Notes under the pieces: generated by a model | Told to the model about the DNA's origin: nothing | Seen by the model: only the letters and a program-made list of their open reading frames with translations | Database searches by the model: none | Shown: piece by piece, positions 11,376 through 24,099 of the stretch | Layout of the letters: every line of letters starts with the position of its first letter | Numbering within the stretch: the stretch's first letter is position 1 | Assembly (NCBI GenBank): GCA_000149265.1 | Contig: CH002675.1 | Coordinates: forward strand, 207,751-271,750 | Source: Ciona savignyi | Taxonomy: Eukaryota; Chordata; Ascidiacea; Phlebobranchia; Cionidae | Reading direction: 5' to 3' | Length of the DNA stretch: 64,000 bases | Position numbers and translations under genes: made by a program

Positions 11376-14300
11376 TTATAAATTTGGCTTACTTGAAGGA
11401 AGACTAGAACCTGCTTGGTCAGCTAAAATTTGGTTTAAAGTTGCCAAAATTTCGTCTCGAAAATCATAATTATCTGCTTCCTCGTTTGCCCACTCATTCT
11501 CATTTGTGTAACTGTCGCTTATTTCATCATCATCGTTCAATTGTTCGGTTACCGAAGTCTCAATTGCTTTGCCATCGAGGTTCTGAAAATAAACATTATA
11601 AAATAATTGCCGAAGTAATTCTTTTACAAAACTATCTGGCTTACAGGAAACAGTTTTAACGGCATACAACTGTAAAAATGCGGTTAAAACGTTTTAACCA
11701 TTGGTAAATACGAAGGATAAAAACAGATTTCACTTGTGCGTCGCATTTTCACTTAATTAAGCGGCTGGTCTGAATTAAAATTCATTTTTTTTGTAATTTC
11801 CCGTATTATTGCGGTGTAGGCAGGATGCACTCGCGGCAGACTGTCATTAAAAATACATTATATTTGTCCTGATGGGCATTAAACGACGATCTGAAGTTTT
11901 CAATAAAAAAATGACTCTTGTAATCATCGCCATACTTTTATTTTGTTTAAACTAGACTAGATCATATTTGCAGTACACCATATATCCAATCTAACTTAAC
12001 GACAGATTTAACGCAATAAAGAAGCATATTGTAGCGTTTCAGCCCAATTTATTGTTGCTCGGTCTATAACCTCGACCGCCACAATGCAACTACACGCTCA
12101 CAAAGGCACAACTCGTAAATACACAACTGTACAACTCTCATTACTGTACAGCACTATCCTTCGCCAATTGCGTCTTACTTAAAGCACAAAAGGTACAACG
12201 AAATATATAGAGAAAATCAAGCAATCAAGTAATCAACGAATCAAGTCAATAACGTAAAATCGGCGAGCGTCCAAAAATGCAAGGAATTTAAAACCACGAC
12301 ATAGAAATAAAACAAAACTTTACACACCCCCCAACTCAAAAATAACTTCCCTTCCAAAATGAATATACCAAATTACAAACCCCGAAAAAATGCAATTCGT
12401 TCAAGTTCGCATTGTCCCGGCCAACCAGTCGTAAACCGCCAGGGTCGAAGACCCACCGTAACGCTGGTCTCGAGGGGCTCTTTACTGGGGCGACAGCAAA
12501 GTCCACTGGGTCAAACACACGAACCAATCCACTCTTTTTAATCCGGTTCGACACAAAATTCGTATGTCCTGGTGCACCGAAAATATCGGTCTCGTACGCT
12601 CGTCCTACGTCAACTGCGTTTCCTTTGTCTCTTTCGTACAAGGTGCGTTTGTCCACCTGTCCACCATCCCAAGGAGGCGCATGAACTGACCACCGCTTGT
12701 GGACTTGGGTGCGTCGACGTGGCCGATGTTGACCACATTGATGTACTCCTCTTGTGGCTCTTCCTCAGTCAGTACCACGTCAACTAACTCATTGCCGTAC
12801 TCCATCTCGGTTGCGACATGTTCACATAAAATATTTTCCATCGCCATTTCTCCAACTGAGTTCGTGTCCGGAGCCTGTTCCTCGGCTTCTGTGGACTTCT
12901 TGACCGTCTCTGCTTTCTTACGGGGCACAAAGACTGCATTTCCTTGGAAATTGATGTGCTCCTTTTTGTTTAAAGAAAACAGTTTTTCAGGAAGAGATGC
13001 TGGTGGTTGGGGATCAACATGCTCGTCTATCTCAACTTGCGGCTCTCCCTTAGTCCGTACCTCGTCGTCAACTATCTCCGTTGCGTACTTCATATCGGGT
13101 GCGACATTTTCACATAAAACAGTTTCCATCGCCATTTCTCCAACCGATTTCGTGTCCGGAGCTTGTTTCTCGGCTTCTGGGGACTTCTCAGCCGTCTCTA
13201 CTTTCTTACCGGGCACGAAGACTGTGTCGTTGATGTTCGGGACAAATGTTTTCGCGTCGATGTTCAGATTAGTGAAAGAAAAAGTGACATCACTGCCCAT
13301 TCGCCATACCATCGTCTAATACGTGTGCGATTCTTTCCGACCTGGAATTCTTCTTGACAATTTCACGACCGGTTTCTTCCAATCTAGGTTGGCCGTTATT
13401 GTCCAATCGACGTAATTTATACGAGAAATCCCTTACCTTTTCACTATTTTCCACATTACAGAACATTGCCTTTGATCGACATGGATTTCTAGGTCCGTAT
13501 TTACGATCGAAATGTTTCACCAATGATTTAAAACACCATCGTTGCTGTTCGGGCAAAACAGATTGAATTTGCACCGCATCTCCTCGTAGGCAACAGGCCA
13601 ACTGTAAGCCCATTTGTTCCTCATCCCATTGGTTTAGTTCTGCCATGGCCTGAAAATGTTCTTTGAACGCCGGCCATGAATTTTGACCATCAAAATTCAT
13701 TTTTACGGGCACGTCCGAGCCGAACGGCTTGACCTGTGTACCATAACCAACCTTTGTCGTTGATGTGACATAACCAAGCTCGGGGAAAGCTTTAGCTTTA
13801 TTCTTTAAGGCCTGTACGATTTTCGCCTGAACCTTCTCGTCCAGCTGCATTTCACCCATCTTCTTAACCATCGCTTCTATTAGTCTTTCCATATTCATTG
13901 TAAGGCCCAGCCAGGGACGCCAAAAATTGTAGCGTTTCAGCCCAATTTATTGTTGCTCGGTCTATAACCTCGACCGCCACAATGCAACTACACGCTCACA
14001 AAGGCACAACTCGTAAATACACAACTGTACAACTCACATTACTGTACAGCACTATCCTTCGCCAATTGCGTCTTACTTAAAGCACAAAAGGTACAACGAA
14101 ATATATAGAGAAAATCAAGCAATCAAGTAATCAACGAATCAAGTCAATAACGTAAAATCGGCGAGCGTCCAAAAATGCAAGGAATTTAAAACCACGACAT
14201 AGAAATAAAACAAAACTTTACAATATATTTATATATATATACATTCATGAACTTAAAGAGTGTATGTGCTAAATTTCAGCATTTTATCACATCCGAATAC

Positions 14301-14768
14301 GCCTATAGAGCAGTCATTACATACATCCGTGTATGATGATACTCAAATCACGACCAACCAATTACGCCGGTTAAATGTTTACATCGTAGGTCGGCCAGTA
14401 TGTGTATTGCCTACTAGTAAATTAATTCAGACTGGTAATTTTGTTGGCCGTTAATCTCCTGTTTAAGAAATCTTAAAGATTTATTTTAATTAGACGCCAG
14501 GTATCTTTTTCCAATATGCTCTCAGAGTGCCAAGCGTCAGATTATAAGAACATTTAATTACGTCATTTTGCATTTTTCGACAAATTATTATGGCCCGGTG
14601 TCAAGCGTTTTCTCCCAAATGTTTGGCAATATTGCATATTTCGAATAAACCATTAATAATTAAACATATTGCTTTGTGTACAAACCAAGATTGGCTTAAT
14701 GTCCTCAATTTCTTCATCTTCGAATTCTGAGTCGTATTCTAATTCGCTATCTTGATCGAGGCTCACAA
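11376..14768 (-). CDS. Acidic protein of unknown function, two 3' exons
   Basis: Not recognised. Exon 14768-14686 joins in phase 0 to the last exon 11582-11376, which ends in a stop. The acceptors (TTTCTCTGCACAAG and TTTATTTTCAG) and the donor (CTTG|GTTTGT) are acceptable. The joined 95-residue C-terminal part is strongly acidic, with ELEYDSEFEDEEIEDIKP in the upstream exon and a second Asp/Glu-rich run (LNDDDEISD, NEWANEEADNYD) in the last. It finishes DEILATLNQILADQAGSSL, a possible amphipathic helix. The 3.1-kb intron holds an LTR retrotransposon in the same orientation. Upstream exons (above 14768) were not found. Phase agreement and shared acidic bias support the join; no homologue is known to me. 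Confidence 0.45.
12030..12324 (-). repeat. 3' LTR
   Basis: 295-bp long terminal repeat, downstream copy for the minus-strand element. It differs from its partner at one position (ACTCTCA here, ACTCACA in the other copy). Confidence 0.93.
12336..12656 (-). CDS. Third ORF of the LTR element, unknown
   Basis: 106-residue ORF at the 3' end of the element, overlapping the end of ORF2 by 52 nt in another frame and stopping just before the G-rich tract. It contains ALRWVFDPGGLRLVGRD. No retroviral-type domain is seen. It may be a remnant of a longer coding region or spurious. Confidence 0.3.
   Translation of the reverse strand: MDKRTLYERDKGNAVDVGRAYETDIFGAPGHTNFVSNRIKKSGLVRVFDPVDFAVAPVKSPSRPALRWVFDPGGLRLVGRDNANLNELHFFGVCNLVYSFWKGSYF
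12605..13312 (-). CDS. Second ORF of the LTR element, internally duplicated, unknown
   Basis: 235 residues, acidic and low in hydrophobics. It holds two tandem copies of a ~96-residue unit (288 bp apart in DNA), each with VFVP.KK.ET..KS.EAE.QAPDT followed by SVGEMAMEN or SVGEMAMET and an acidic tail. I recognise no domain. Its ATG lies 23 nt upstream of the gag stop in another frame, so expression would need reinitiation, frameshifting or leaky scanning. The duplication staying in frame in both copies suggests the product has been maintained. Confidence 0.55.
   Translation of the reverse strand: MVWRMGSDVTFSFTNLNIDAKTFVPNINDTVFVPGKKVETAEKSPEAEKQAPDTKSVGEMAMETVLCENVAPDMKYATEIVDDEVRTKGEPQVEIDEHVDPQPPASLPEKLFSLNKKEHINFQGNAVFVPRKKAETVKKSTEAEEQAPDTNSVGEMAMENILCEHVATEMEYGNELVDVVLTEEEPQEEYINVVNIGHVDAPKSTSGGQFMRLLGMVDRWTNAPCTKETKETQLT
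13290..13898 (-). CDS. Retrotransposon gag-like protein
   Basis: 202-residue ORF starting MNMERLIEAMVKKMGEM soon after the primer-binding site. Residues ~75-145 look like a Ty3/Gypsy-type retrotransposon gag core: WPAFKEHFQAMAELNQWDEE followed by LQLACCLRGDA and LVKHFDRKYGP. No CCHC zinc knuckle is visible, which is common in short gags. The ORF is intact and ends 23 nt inside the next ORF, which is in another frame. It would form the particle that packages the element's RNA. The identification rests on pattern recognition, not on a search. Confidence 0.8.
   Translation of the reverse strand: MNMERLIEAMVKKMGEMQLDEKVQAKIVQALKNKAKAFPELGYVTSTTKVGYGTQVKPFGSDVPVKMNFDGQNSWPAFKEHFQAMAELNQWDEEQMGLQLACCLRGDAVQIQSVLPEQQRWCFKSLVKHFDRKYGPRNPCRSKAMFCNVENSEKVRDFSYKLRRLDNNGQPRLEETGREIVKKNSRSERIAHVLDDGMANGQ
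13928..14222 (-). repeat. 5' LTR
   Basis: 295-bp long terminal repeat, upstream copy for the minus-strand element, so it should hold the promoter. The candidate primer-binding site follows it by five bases. Confidence 0.93.
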
Positions 14769-17700
14769 CTTGTGCAGAGAAATATATTAGAAAAATATAT
14801 ATGACACCTAACTTAAAACACACCATCTAAATTTCCCCAATTAGTATCATTTTTGTTTGCATGGCCCATATGCATGTATAGCAAGCTTTTTAAACGCGGT
14901 TTAATTCAACAAATAGTCTTAATAAAAATACCATGGTATGTATTGAATATTTGATTAGCAATAGCCTGCCGCTTTAATATTAGTTAAAAATCTAGATGTT
15001 CGGATAACCATATGTCTTGCCCGTCCGAACTTTATATGTATCCTCGCTTTTATATAATTCTCTGTAACAAGTATTAAATCTTTTTTCTTTAGATCTGTAC
15101 ACTAGAACCGTGATTAATGATAATTACTGTCTAAACTTCGCATGTAAGCATGTTACTCCTTGAATTGCGTACCAGTTCTTTATATAAGCCCATAGCCTGT
15201 GTGAATAAATCGCATATGTTTAGCAGTGGAAACTTAAACCGCTGTGGTACTATAGAAACCGGACGTAGTTAAATGCACCCGTTTAATATTTCCTTACAAC
15301 ACGCAGAATCGGGATTAAAGTTTGAAAATTATGCAGTCAAATGTCTACTACAGAGACATAATAAACTTTACAAAACAATTAATCGGCTATATGCATATAT
15401 AGCATAGATTATTTGAATTATTATATCCAGTTTTAGTGCGTCACACTTTTCGGTATTCATGCACCACACAGTGTAAATCTGTAGATCAGCTAATCCACAT
15501 AGCGCATCGGATCTTTAGCCGAAAATTGGTGGAATCTAAACGAGAGTTAAGCTAGAACGTTGTGTTTTCGGGCAAGGCACTTGAACCCAGTAGTTTGATG
15601 CCTTTAAAAAACTGCAGCTATGTTTGAATCGTATTCAATACTGTAATATAGCTGCGGTAACTTTACTGTGGGCACAGAGTCTTTTGCATCATCACTAGGG
15701 ATAACCATGATTATCATACTACATCTTGGCGTAAAACGGAAGCAAATTCTTAGTTATAATAAAATCGATTGGGATGGGAAATAATAACTATATGGAAAAG
15801 GGTATGCCAATAGACCATAAAAGCTGAATGTATGCACAGGCAATACCAGCAATACATCTGCAATCCCAAATACGGTCGAACACTACACAAGGACTCAGCT
15901 ACAAGACCGTGGTTGCGTATTATTTACCGACAATAGTATATATAAGTTTCAGACTGAATTTTACCACCCACCGAAAGCTATCAAAGTGCACTTCCCAACT
16001 GTAAACTGCTTTAAAACACATTGCATTTTCCGTCCTTTTAATATGTGGTGAACCGAGTTTTCGAAATAGTTTTGAGTGGACCTGTAATTTTAAAACAGTC
16101 AAGATGGTTGTTGTGTGTGTGCTCGTTGTCTATCCCGGTGACATGTAACCAAGGGGTCTATACAACTGCGCCGTAATGTTAGGAAAGTTCAAGGTTAGTT
16201 CAGTTGCACGCGGACTTTTCGGTCTAATCTAAACCTTCACAATAAACCCCTTCGGCAATTAGAGTATTATACAAAATACACAAACGTATATAGATTGTCA
16301 AGAATGAAGGTAATAATCCTGACGTATTAGACTAAATCCTTGTACTTTTGGACTAAAATTTAATTTAATTTGGGACCGCCCAGAAAATAAGCTATCCTAC
16401 CGGTCCAAACTTCAAAATGATGAATTTACTTGTGTACTTTGCGTTTTAAGTTTCCTAAATTTCTTACTTAGATTGACAGAATTATGAATTGCCAAGTTTA
16501 CCAACTGCCTAACAAACCATACTAAAAGTCGAAGTGTGGTATATGATAATTGACGTTTATTGATGATAGCCTAAAACCTTCTGTGGAAAATCGGGGTTTT
16601 ATTTAAATTCGTAAGTGAACAAACAGGTTTTCCAAAAATAACAAAACGGAATTAGGTAAAATCACTCTGAATCAGTAAAATTTGTGCGCTTTTTTAAAAT
16701 TAAAAGTTACTTCGAAATGTTTTCTGTTAATAAAAAGAAATAAAGAATGTCGATGTTAAAGTCACCTGCGCCAAAGCGCCACATCAAATGGATCGACCAC
16801 AATTCGTTGAAAAACAATCTTTATTGCAGCGCCGCTTTGCCTATTCACGCAGATTAAAGCTGTACAAACAAACACAGCTGGGATATAAACGATACAAATA
16901 ACAAATTAACATGATGATCCAGCACTCATTAGTCTGTACATCAACGACATAATAAACCATGGGCAAACCACTTTTTAAGCAGTGTAATATGCAAAAGTAT
17001 TTTGTAATACATCTAGTGTGTTAAATAAAATAGTACATGGATTTCCAAGACAAATTTACGTAAAAGGCCCAAATAATTGCATATATTTTTAATCAGACAT
17101 GGCGAAAACTCTTAATCTTATAAGTACTAGTTTAATTGGCTTTATGCCGACCGTGTCCTACGCTTTCGCTCATCATATTCTGAGATATCAGGCATCAACT
17201 ATTAATCGATAATCACGTATAGTTAACAGGCGTAACGTCTACATTTTTGTGGTTTCGTCTTTCGGATTAAATCCTCCACTAAGTACTTTGCAAATAGGAA
17301 AGGACAAATTTGAACTATACTTTTTACGCAGTTTCTCCTTTTTTAAATAACCAGTGATTTTCGACAATCGATAGGCATAGTTTAGTCCCTGTCGTTTTAA
17401 TAATGTATATAACAATGCTTCTTAAACAATATTTTACATTTAAACTATAGTACAACCTAGACCACGAAGACGATATATTTTGTTGTGAAATTTTATTACC
17501 TATATTTCTTTACTTATTGAAATGTCAAGTATTTAGACAAAAATTGATTACTTTCCGGACAACTGATCAATACAAAGGTCTTAAACAACCTTTTAACAGA
17601 TACAGGTACAATATTGTGTCGTTGGTGCCGATAATCAGGCTGGATTTAATGTTAACTTATGAAAAAATGCATATTATGGTTTTATCGTCGCAAAGTTTTC

Positions 17701-20700
17701 TTGAATACTCCGTTTTTATCTGCCGCCAAACTGTGCTATAAATACTGTTGTTTTTGTTGTTCTATATCTGATTTTTTTTTAAATTTGATGTTTGTATCCT
17801 TTCAACCCCCGTATTTTTGTAGGTCAAAAACGTCATAATCTAAAATGATCTGTATTGCAATGTGCTTGGTACAGCACGTAGCGCTCTGATTAACAATATT
17901 CGCATTGTTTTACTTCAAATACAAACAATATGTATTTATCTTTTGATATCAGTAAGATAAGCGGTATGCATTATGTTTGCGCAACTTATCATTATGTGGA
18001 GTCAACTGCGCAATTCCGAACTGTGTGATCAGACAAACACGTTGGTGGTCAGCAGAAGCTTTCATTAAAGGAGATTATTAAACCGGAAATTGCTGCCAAT
18101 GTAACAAAATTGTTTGGTAATTTAAAAAAAGCACGCCTTTTAAACATAATATATAGTTTCTTATTATTTCCGAAATTAAAATCAGGCATTTCGAGGATAA
18201 AGGAAAAAATGATAATTGTAATTTCCCACAAGGTTCATTCTTGATAATGGCGCGCCGACGGCCTTAGGGTAAATAACAAGTCTATTTACTGCGCAAACAA
18301 GCAGACGAAAAAGTGCAAGGGATATCTCATATCTTACTTGAATCTCATAGGTAACTGCCAGTCAGGATACACCGCACAAGTTTTATCTTTGACGTGGCGG
18401 TTTTTGATAACCTGGTAAAGATGGATCTTCATTTTTTCGCGAGTATGGAAAAGCAGGGAGACGTAGGTTAAAACACTTACAGCATGTGTCTAGTTTAATT
18501 TTTTAAACGATAATTCATTTATTTTAACTATAGCCTTAGGTGATTGCATATTTATATAAATGTGGTGGTATTTACATATTTTAGCTAATAAAATTCTAAA
18601 AGAAGTTTTAAAAAAAAATTTTGTCGGTGATGAGATTAAAAATGCAATTTTAAAATGGCTTTGACTTTTCAAATAGTATATTTTAATACACTTATACTAT
18701 ACTGTATAGTTGCGTAAGCGTTTTAGCCTACTTGATCCTTATTGATTTAACCTTACAGGGTAATGGCTGAAGGGCTCATTATAGATAGCTGTTATTAAGT
18801 TATGGTTACATTTAAGTTCCGGTAAAAGTTTAGTTTAGCTTTTAGTATTTATTTTTTTATTTTCACGCTAAAACACGCAACAGGATCTGCTATATAAAAA
18901 TGGAAAGAGGAAATAGACAGCAAAACAGTCGTTAAACTCGAAAAAAGTATGTGGTAAAGCGACCCGTGACCCATGCAAAAGCTGTTGTTTTGATCTTGTT
19001 TGTTCGGGTCGGTTTCAAACACTGTCTGAAGACGAAAAACTTACAATATATATATAAGGCTATAAAGTGTCAGTAAAGAATGCACGTTTAATAGCTATGA
19101 TATTACACAGTTCATGTTACGCAAAAACAACATTTAGCTGTATACCCTTCAACCTAATGGAATATTTTAATGCTTCGTATTTACTCTTATATTTACCGAG
19201 ACTTTTGAAGGTCAAACTGTCTGTATATTGTCCGGATTAACATTTGAAACGCTGGCTAATGGAACGCAATTACAAGTGTTCGTTTAACCGTTTGTTTCAC
19301 AGCCCATTAGGTGTGGTTCGTGGGCTAGCATGGTGGCCGATTTGCAGCAACTGTTAATGATGTTTTTGGTTATTGGTTTACACGGCCCTTTAGACATCTT
19401 CAAATAGTAAGGCGGATATCGCAATTAAAATTGTTTAAGTTATGCTAGTTTCACAATTCCGACCTACTTTTGTGTTGTATAATATTAAGGTGCTTAAACT
19501 GACGTGAGTAAAGATATTTTAGGACAGCCGAGCCTACAAGGCCAATTGTTAAGTATTTTTTAGATACTTCATCTAAGGCATTTAATATTGTTTGAAATGG
19601 TTGCAATCGGACTGCTACGAGCATCGTTAAATATACTGAAATAAATCGAGTGCACAAAGAACAAGTAAGCTTGTATGCTATCGATTAACATTTATGGTGA
19701 GTCGACCGCGCGAGTAAACACCAAGTACTAATTACACAGTGCGGTAAGAGCCAAAACGCCACAAAACAAGCTTCCAATAGAAAACCTCATGCTAAACTTG
19801 ACTTGTGGTGGATTTACGAGAAGTAAAGGTTTTGCCGATGTATTAATTTTTTTCTTTCCAATCTATAGGCTCCTCTTTTCATGTCTAACCGAAAAGCTTA
19901 ATCAGTAGCGTCGCCGATCTGCCAGGCAAAGGCGTTAGAAAATTAGTTATCGTGGAATATGCTAGAAAGTGTAAAATATCATGCCCAATACACTCTTTAT
20001 TGGTATGTCAGCATTACGTTTTTTAATTGGTGACTGTAACGAGTGCGATAAAAGTGTTATAAGGTCGTGAGTTGACCAAGTGCAATGGAAATTTGTTATA
20101 AGATAAATATGTTTGTACGCTTATGCCGTCAAAAGCGTGGTCAAAACAAGTGTTGTATCCTCAGCAACGTGTATTCTATGGGGAAGCAATCGACCCGGCA
20201 GACTTTTGTTTCATGTGGCTACCGCATTACTACACATCATATGATTATTGCTTCTTCAAGGGTTATGGAAAAGTTTCAAATTGGTATATATCTTTGTTAG
20301 TTTATGATTTCTGATCTGGTAATATGCCGGGTGGAATCGAGTTCTACTCGACAATATGTCTGTTTTTTCTATGCGCTATAAACAATAAGATTTTAAATTG
20401 GTTTGCAATATGGTTCGTTTGGAACTTTATCATTGAGCTAACATTTTAAGTTGGAGTTTCAATTCCGCCCCTAATTTGTTCATTATCTTTCCATAATTCT
20501 GCAAAACTTTTGTGGTTTTTTTAAACGCTTTTCAAAGAATACACCCGCAATTGATGAAAGCGTTAGGAGTATAACGTTGTAAGAGCATGATAGTTATCAC
20601 GTAGGCCCGATAGAAAGGCAAAGTCCGTTTGTGTTCGTGGTAATTGGGTAAGCATATATTAAGCTACCGTTTTTATGCAAGCATGAGAGACGACGCATAA

Positions 20701-21240
20701 CCATGCCTTACTTTTTACGGAAAGTTATGAACAGATAATAAAGAATGGCGACGGGAAAGGAAAATGATTTGGCGATAGGACATATGCGATTTAAATTTAA
20801 ACTGATTTGAGAACACTAAACTGTTGCCTAAAAGCTTTTGATTAAACAAACAATAAACAGTCGCTTATAATTGTGTAATACATGCTGGCATTGAATATTG
20901 TGAAGATGGTAATCAACCCAGGCTAGTTCCAAAAATGAATTTTTCGCACTGTTGTCCTACAAGGTTAGAAGCCGAACGGTAATGATATGGACCAAGTTTA
21001 TTGGATCGATCAAAAATGAAGATTATTTAAATAGTGTTCAACCAATTAGAATTTTGGCCCAAGATATGCGAGTCGGATGTCGGATGACGAGGGAAGTTTC
21101 CCTCGCCCCAGCGATCTCCAGGAATGTTATCTTATACAGTAGCAATGCCCATTTAAAAATGCACCAAAGAAAAAGGGATAACTTGAAAGTAGCACAACGA
21201 AAATGTTAGAAATGACGTTTTTATTCATTTTTAGATACAC
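14769..21240. other. No recognisable gene
   Basis: AT-rich DNA. I found only a SINE fragment near 15570-15690 and scattered ORFs of 60-75 codons without family resemblance or convincing splice context. Upstream exons of the acidic-protein gene may be hidden here. Confidence 0.5.
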
Positions 21241-21299
21241 AGATTAAATTATATGTTTATAACAAATTTGGGATATCTGTAAACTGCACCGAAAAGAAA

Positions 21300-24099
21300 A
21301 TGAATCACAACCAATGGTTCTGCGTCATAATGGTGCTGCTTGTTACATCCAACGTACTAATCCGTGAGGTGGAAGGCCGGAAGAAACTGAAATGTAACAC
21401 GTCAATTTGTCACAGTTGCAGCTTGATTCATCACAAAATGTTGAAATGTAAGATTTACGATTTTTAATTTAAAAAGAAATATTAACATATAATTATTACA
21501 ATAACTTATGGAAAGTTAAATGAAATCGCAAGTCCTATACACACAGTTTTTAGTTGGTTTAAAAATTGACGAATGTATGCCCTTAAAAGAGGTATCCCAC
21601 GTATATAAGGCGGCTTTGCTTAAACATGCTTGTTCGGAGGCGCCGCTTCATCGTAAATGTGACACATAGATATGTTTTTTTATATAAAAATTTTACACGT
21701 TGATTTTTATTTTGAGTATACTAGTGTCTGTTTAAGACCAATGCTTACATTCCTCTTGTTTAAAAAATAACTTATTAATTAGATGACGAATTTTAATAAA
21801 CCTACCACTGTAGCAATGAATAGAATGTGCTCTCATAAATTTAGACATAAAAAATTAAAACCCAAAATTATACAACTTTCTTTATTTAAGCTATGTAGTT
21901 TGAAACGGGAGTAAATAATGCCTGTATTGTTTTCATGTTTAAATATTTGAAGTTGGGTTGAAACACGGAATGGTAATAAAGCGTTGTGTTTGCTTAGCTT
22001 TCCTTCCGCGTGTTACGTTTTACCACAATAGCAAAGTTGGTGCACGATCTTTCCAAATATTTCGGGTAATTCTAAAAAATATGTAATGATATGTTTCATA
22101 ATGCGTTGTTGTTTTAGCGGTATTTTAAGCATCCTGTTTCATATTTTTCTTCTTTTATCTTCACGTTTTAAGGCCCGGCATCTTATGTCGGTGTTTTCTA
22201 TTTTGTTTACATACAAAATTAAGGGTAAAGATTTTTTCATGATAAATCAATTAAGTTATTGCCACTAATAATTATTTAGATTTCTAAATTAATTATTCTA
22301 AAATTAAATTATATTAATTGTAACATGTGTTATAAAATTACGTTTATTATATTTAGAAATCAAGTTTACATTAAAGTAGCCTGCAGGGTTTTGGTACTTC
22401 TAAAATTTATCATTTCGTAACTACAATTTCTGTTGTGGTCAATCTGGTGTTGAAGCCCCAGCGAAGATGCGCAACAGGCTATAAAGGCTTACAGATATAT
22501 ACCAAAGGTGTAGGCCTAATTCTAGAAATCAACTTGGATGATTAATACAATTCGAAGGACTATAAATGTTTTTTTTGTGGAATATATCGTCAATGTTGTT
22601 GGATATGAATAACATTAACTTGTTTGTTGTCGACATACCTTTAGTACGAGGAGTACGCCGTATGTGTTTTACTTACTGCGAAATTTAGAGTAGTAAGTTT
22701 GCTTTCGAAACCACAATACAAATATTTTTGGGGGTAGGCCTTTATTCCTTCAGGTCCGACACATATTCATCGTGTGCGAATGATAATAATATTTACGCAG
22801 CCGGTTAAATCTGCAACACAAAATGACCGAGGTTTGCAAAAACAGCTTTGTGTCTTGTTTGTTTTGTGTTAAAAATAGCTGCCAACAAAAGTATTTTGGA
22901 TTCAGATATATATTATACCATTACCAGTACCAACCCCTACGAGCACCATTTTCAAACCACCACTTTCGACCATAAAACCACGTCGACCATTGACAAGGAG
23001 AGGAAAATAAGATTAATTTTTCAATCCTAACTTTGTATCTATCTTCTGTGAAAAAAATACTATAAAAACAGGGATAACCATATAACAATTGAAAACTAGA
23101 TTCAAACATTATATCGTTGTCATAGTTACGCCAAACCTAAGCGAACTAGCAGCAGCTGAACACCTTTAAAAGTTTTTAACTCGGTAGACGTTTCTTCCAG
23201 ATAACATGGACCATTAGACAGACTAATCACTGGATTGAGTAGAGTTTCCCCTACGATTGGCCGTGTGTTAATCTCCTTGGTTTACCCATTCACAGGGATA
23301 AACATAAATATCCTATCCTATCCTATTCTTTATCGACTTATCTTCTGTCAAACAATATTGACGCCGAAATTGCCAAAAACCTCGCTTCATTTTACATTCC
23401 GTGGTATATTGGTAATTTTCCTCTATTAATTTGTAAAATAAATAAACGTTGCAAATCACGACCATTATCCTTTAGCATTGTTTTTACCGAAGTGAGCTGG
23501 CGACACGGCATGCCAGTCATAAGCGTGGCTCAGAAAAAAGTTGAGCAAAAATGAGTAAAAACAATATTCGTCGGGTTCGGATCCAAACAGGACCTTTAAT
23601 TGAATTTTTGTTACGCCCAACTGTAGAAACGAAAAAAATAATTTGATGGATATAAATTTTGGATTGGTAACATTGAGACCCATTATTTTTTTCCTGCATA
23701 AACAAGAGATAAGTGTACGTCATATAAACGATATACCAAGTGCGATTAGGTAGGCAGGAGGGGATCCAAAGTTTCTGACTACGGAAATAATGGTTTACGA
23801 TCAAAATGTGTCCTAAATATGCTTGTTGACACTCTCAAGTTATTTGGTATATATTTTTGAACGATTTATTTAATTTACCTGGATTAACGACCGTTGTAGG
23901 CCATGTCAAAAAATGAACTATTGCGTACTAGTGGCTTGGAGAGATTTAATACATCGATGTACGAACTTTATACCCTATGTTTTACATAACCATTAACCAA
24001 TGCATTTTTATTTCAGTGATATCCCGAAAATTTCATCGAATTTGTCGTATCTGTCATCCGCACTGCTTACGTGAACGGTTTGCATTCTTCCTCTCATAG
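21300..24099 (+). CDS. Small basic secreted peptide with six cysteines, two exons
   Basis: Exon 1 (21300-21449) starts MNHNQWFCVIMVLLVTSNVL, a plausible signal peptide, then EGRKKLKCNTSICHSC. The donor AAAT|GTAAGA leaves one base; exon 2 begins after TTTTTATTTCAG at 24017 and restores the frame, ending in TAG at 24097-24099. The spliced product is 76 residues. The mature part, from about residue 27, is rich in Lys, Arg and His and has cysteines at 32, 37, 40, 59, 62 and 66 (C-x4-C-x2-C-x18-C-x2-C-x3-C). An AATAAA lies at 24287-24292 and a TATA-like stretch near 21250. This architecture suits an antimicrobial, signalling or toxin-like peptide, but I recognise no named family. Without splicing exon 1 would end in a stop eight codons later. 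Confidence 0.5.

Larger units (their letters stand above)
12030..14222 (-). mobile_element. Young gag-only LTR retrotransposon
   Basis: 2,193-bp element flanked by two 295-bp direct repeats (12030-12324 and 13928-14222) that I find to differ at one base. Read on the minus strand the LTR starts TGTAAAG and ends GCTACA (canonical TG...CA). Five bases after the 5' LTR comes a candidate primer-binding site, TGGCGTCCCTGGCTGGGCC (13922-13904), where TGG pairs with a tRNA CCA end. A G-rich tract (TTGGGGGGTG) abuts the 3' LTR. ATAT on each side is a possible 4-bp target duplication. The interior encodes a gag-like protein and two further ORFs but no protease, reverse transcriptase or integrase, so it must depend on an autonomous partner. 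It lies inside an intron of the acidic-protein gene. Confidence 0.92.

Noticed and set aside
12699..13319. 206-codon plus-strand ORF opposite the LTR element's second ORF
   Set aside because: It is antisense to a frame with internal protein duplication and the element's gag orientation; a mirror of that coding strand.
17103..17220. 37-codon ORF with a hydrophobic segment after a TTTAATCAG acceptor-like site
   Set aside because: Too short, no partner exon and no homologue recognised.
20085..20314. Overlapping 60-70 codon ORFs
   Set aside because: Two frames open at once, AT-rich codons and no family resemblance.
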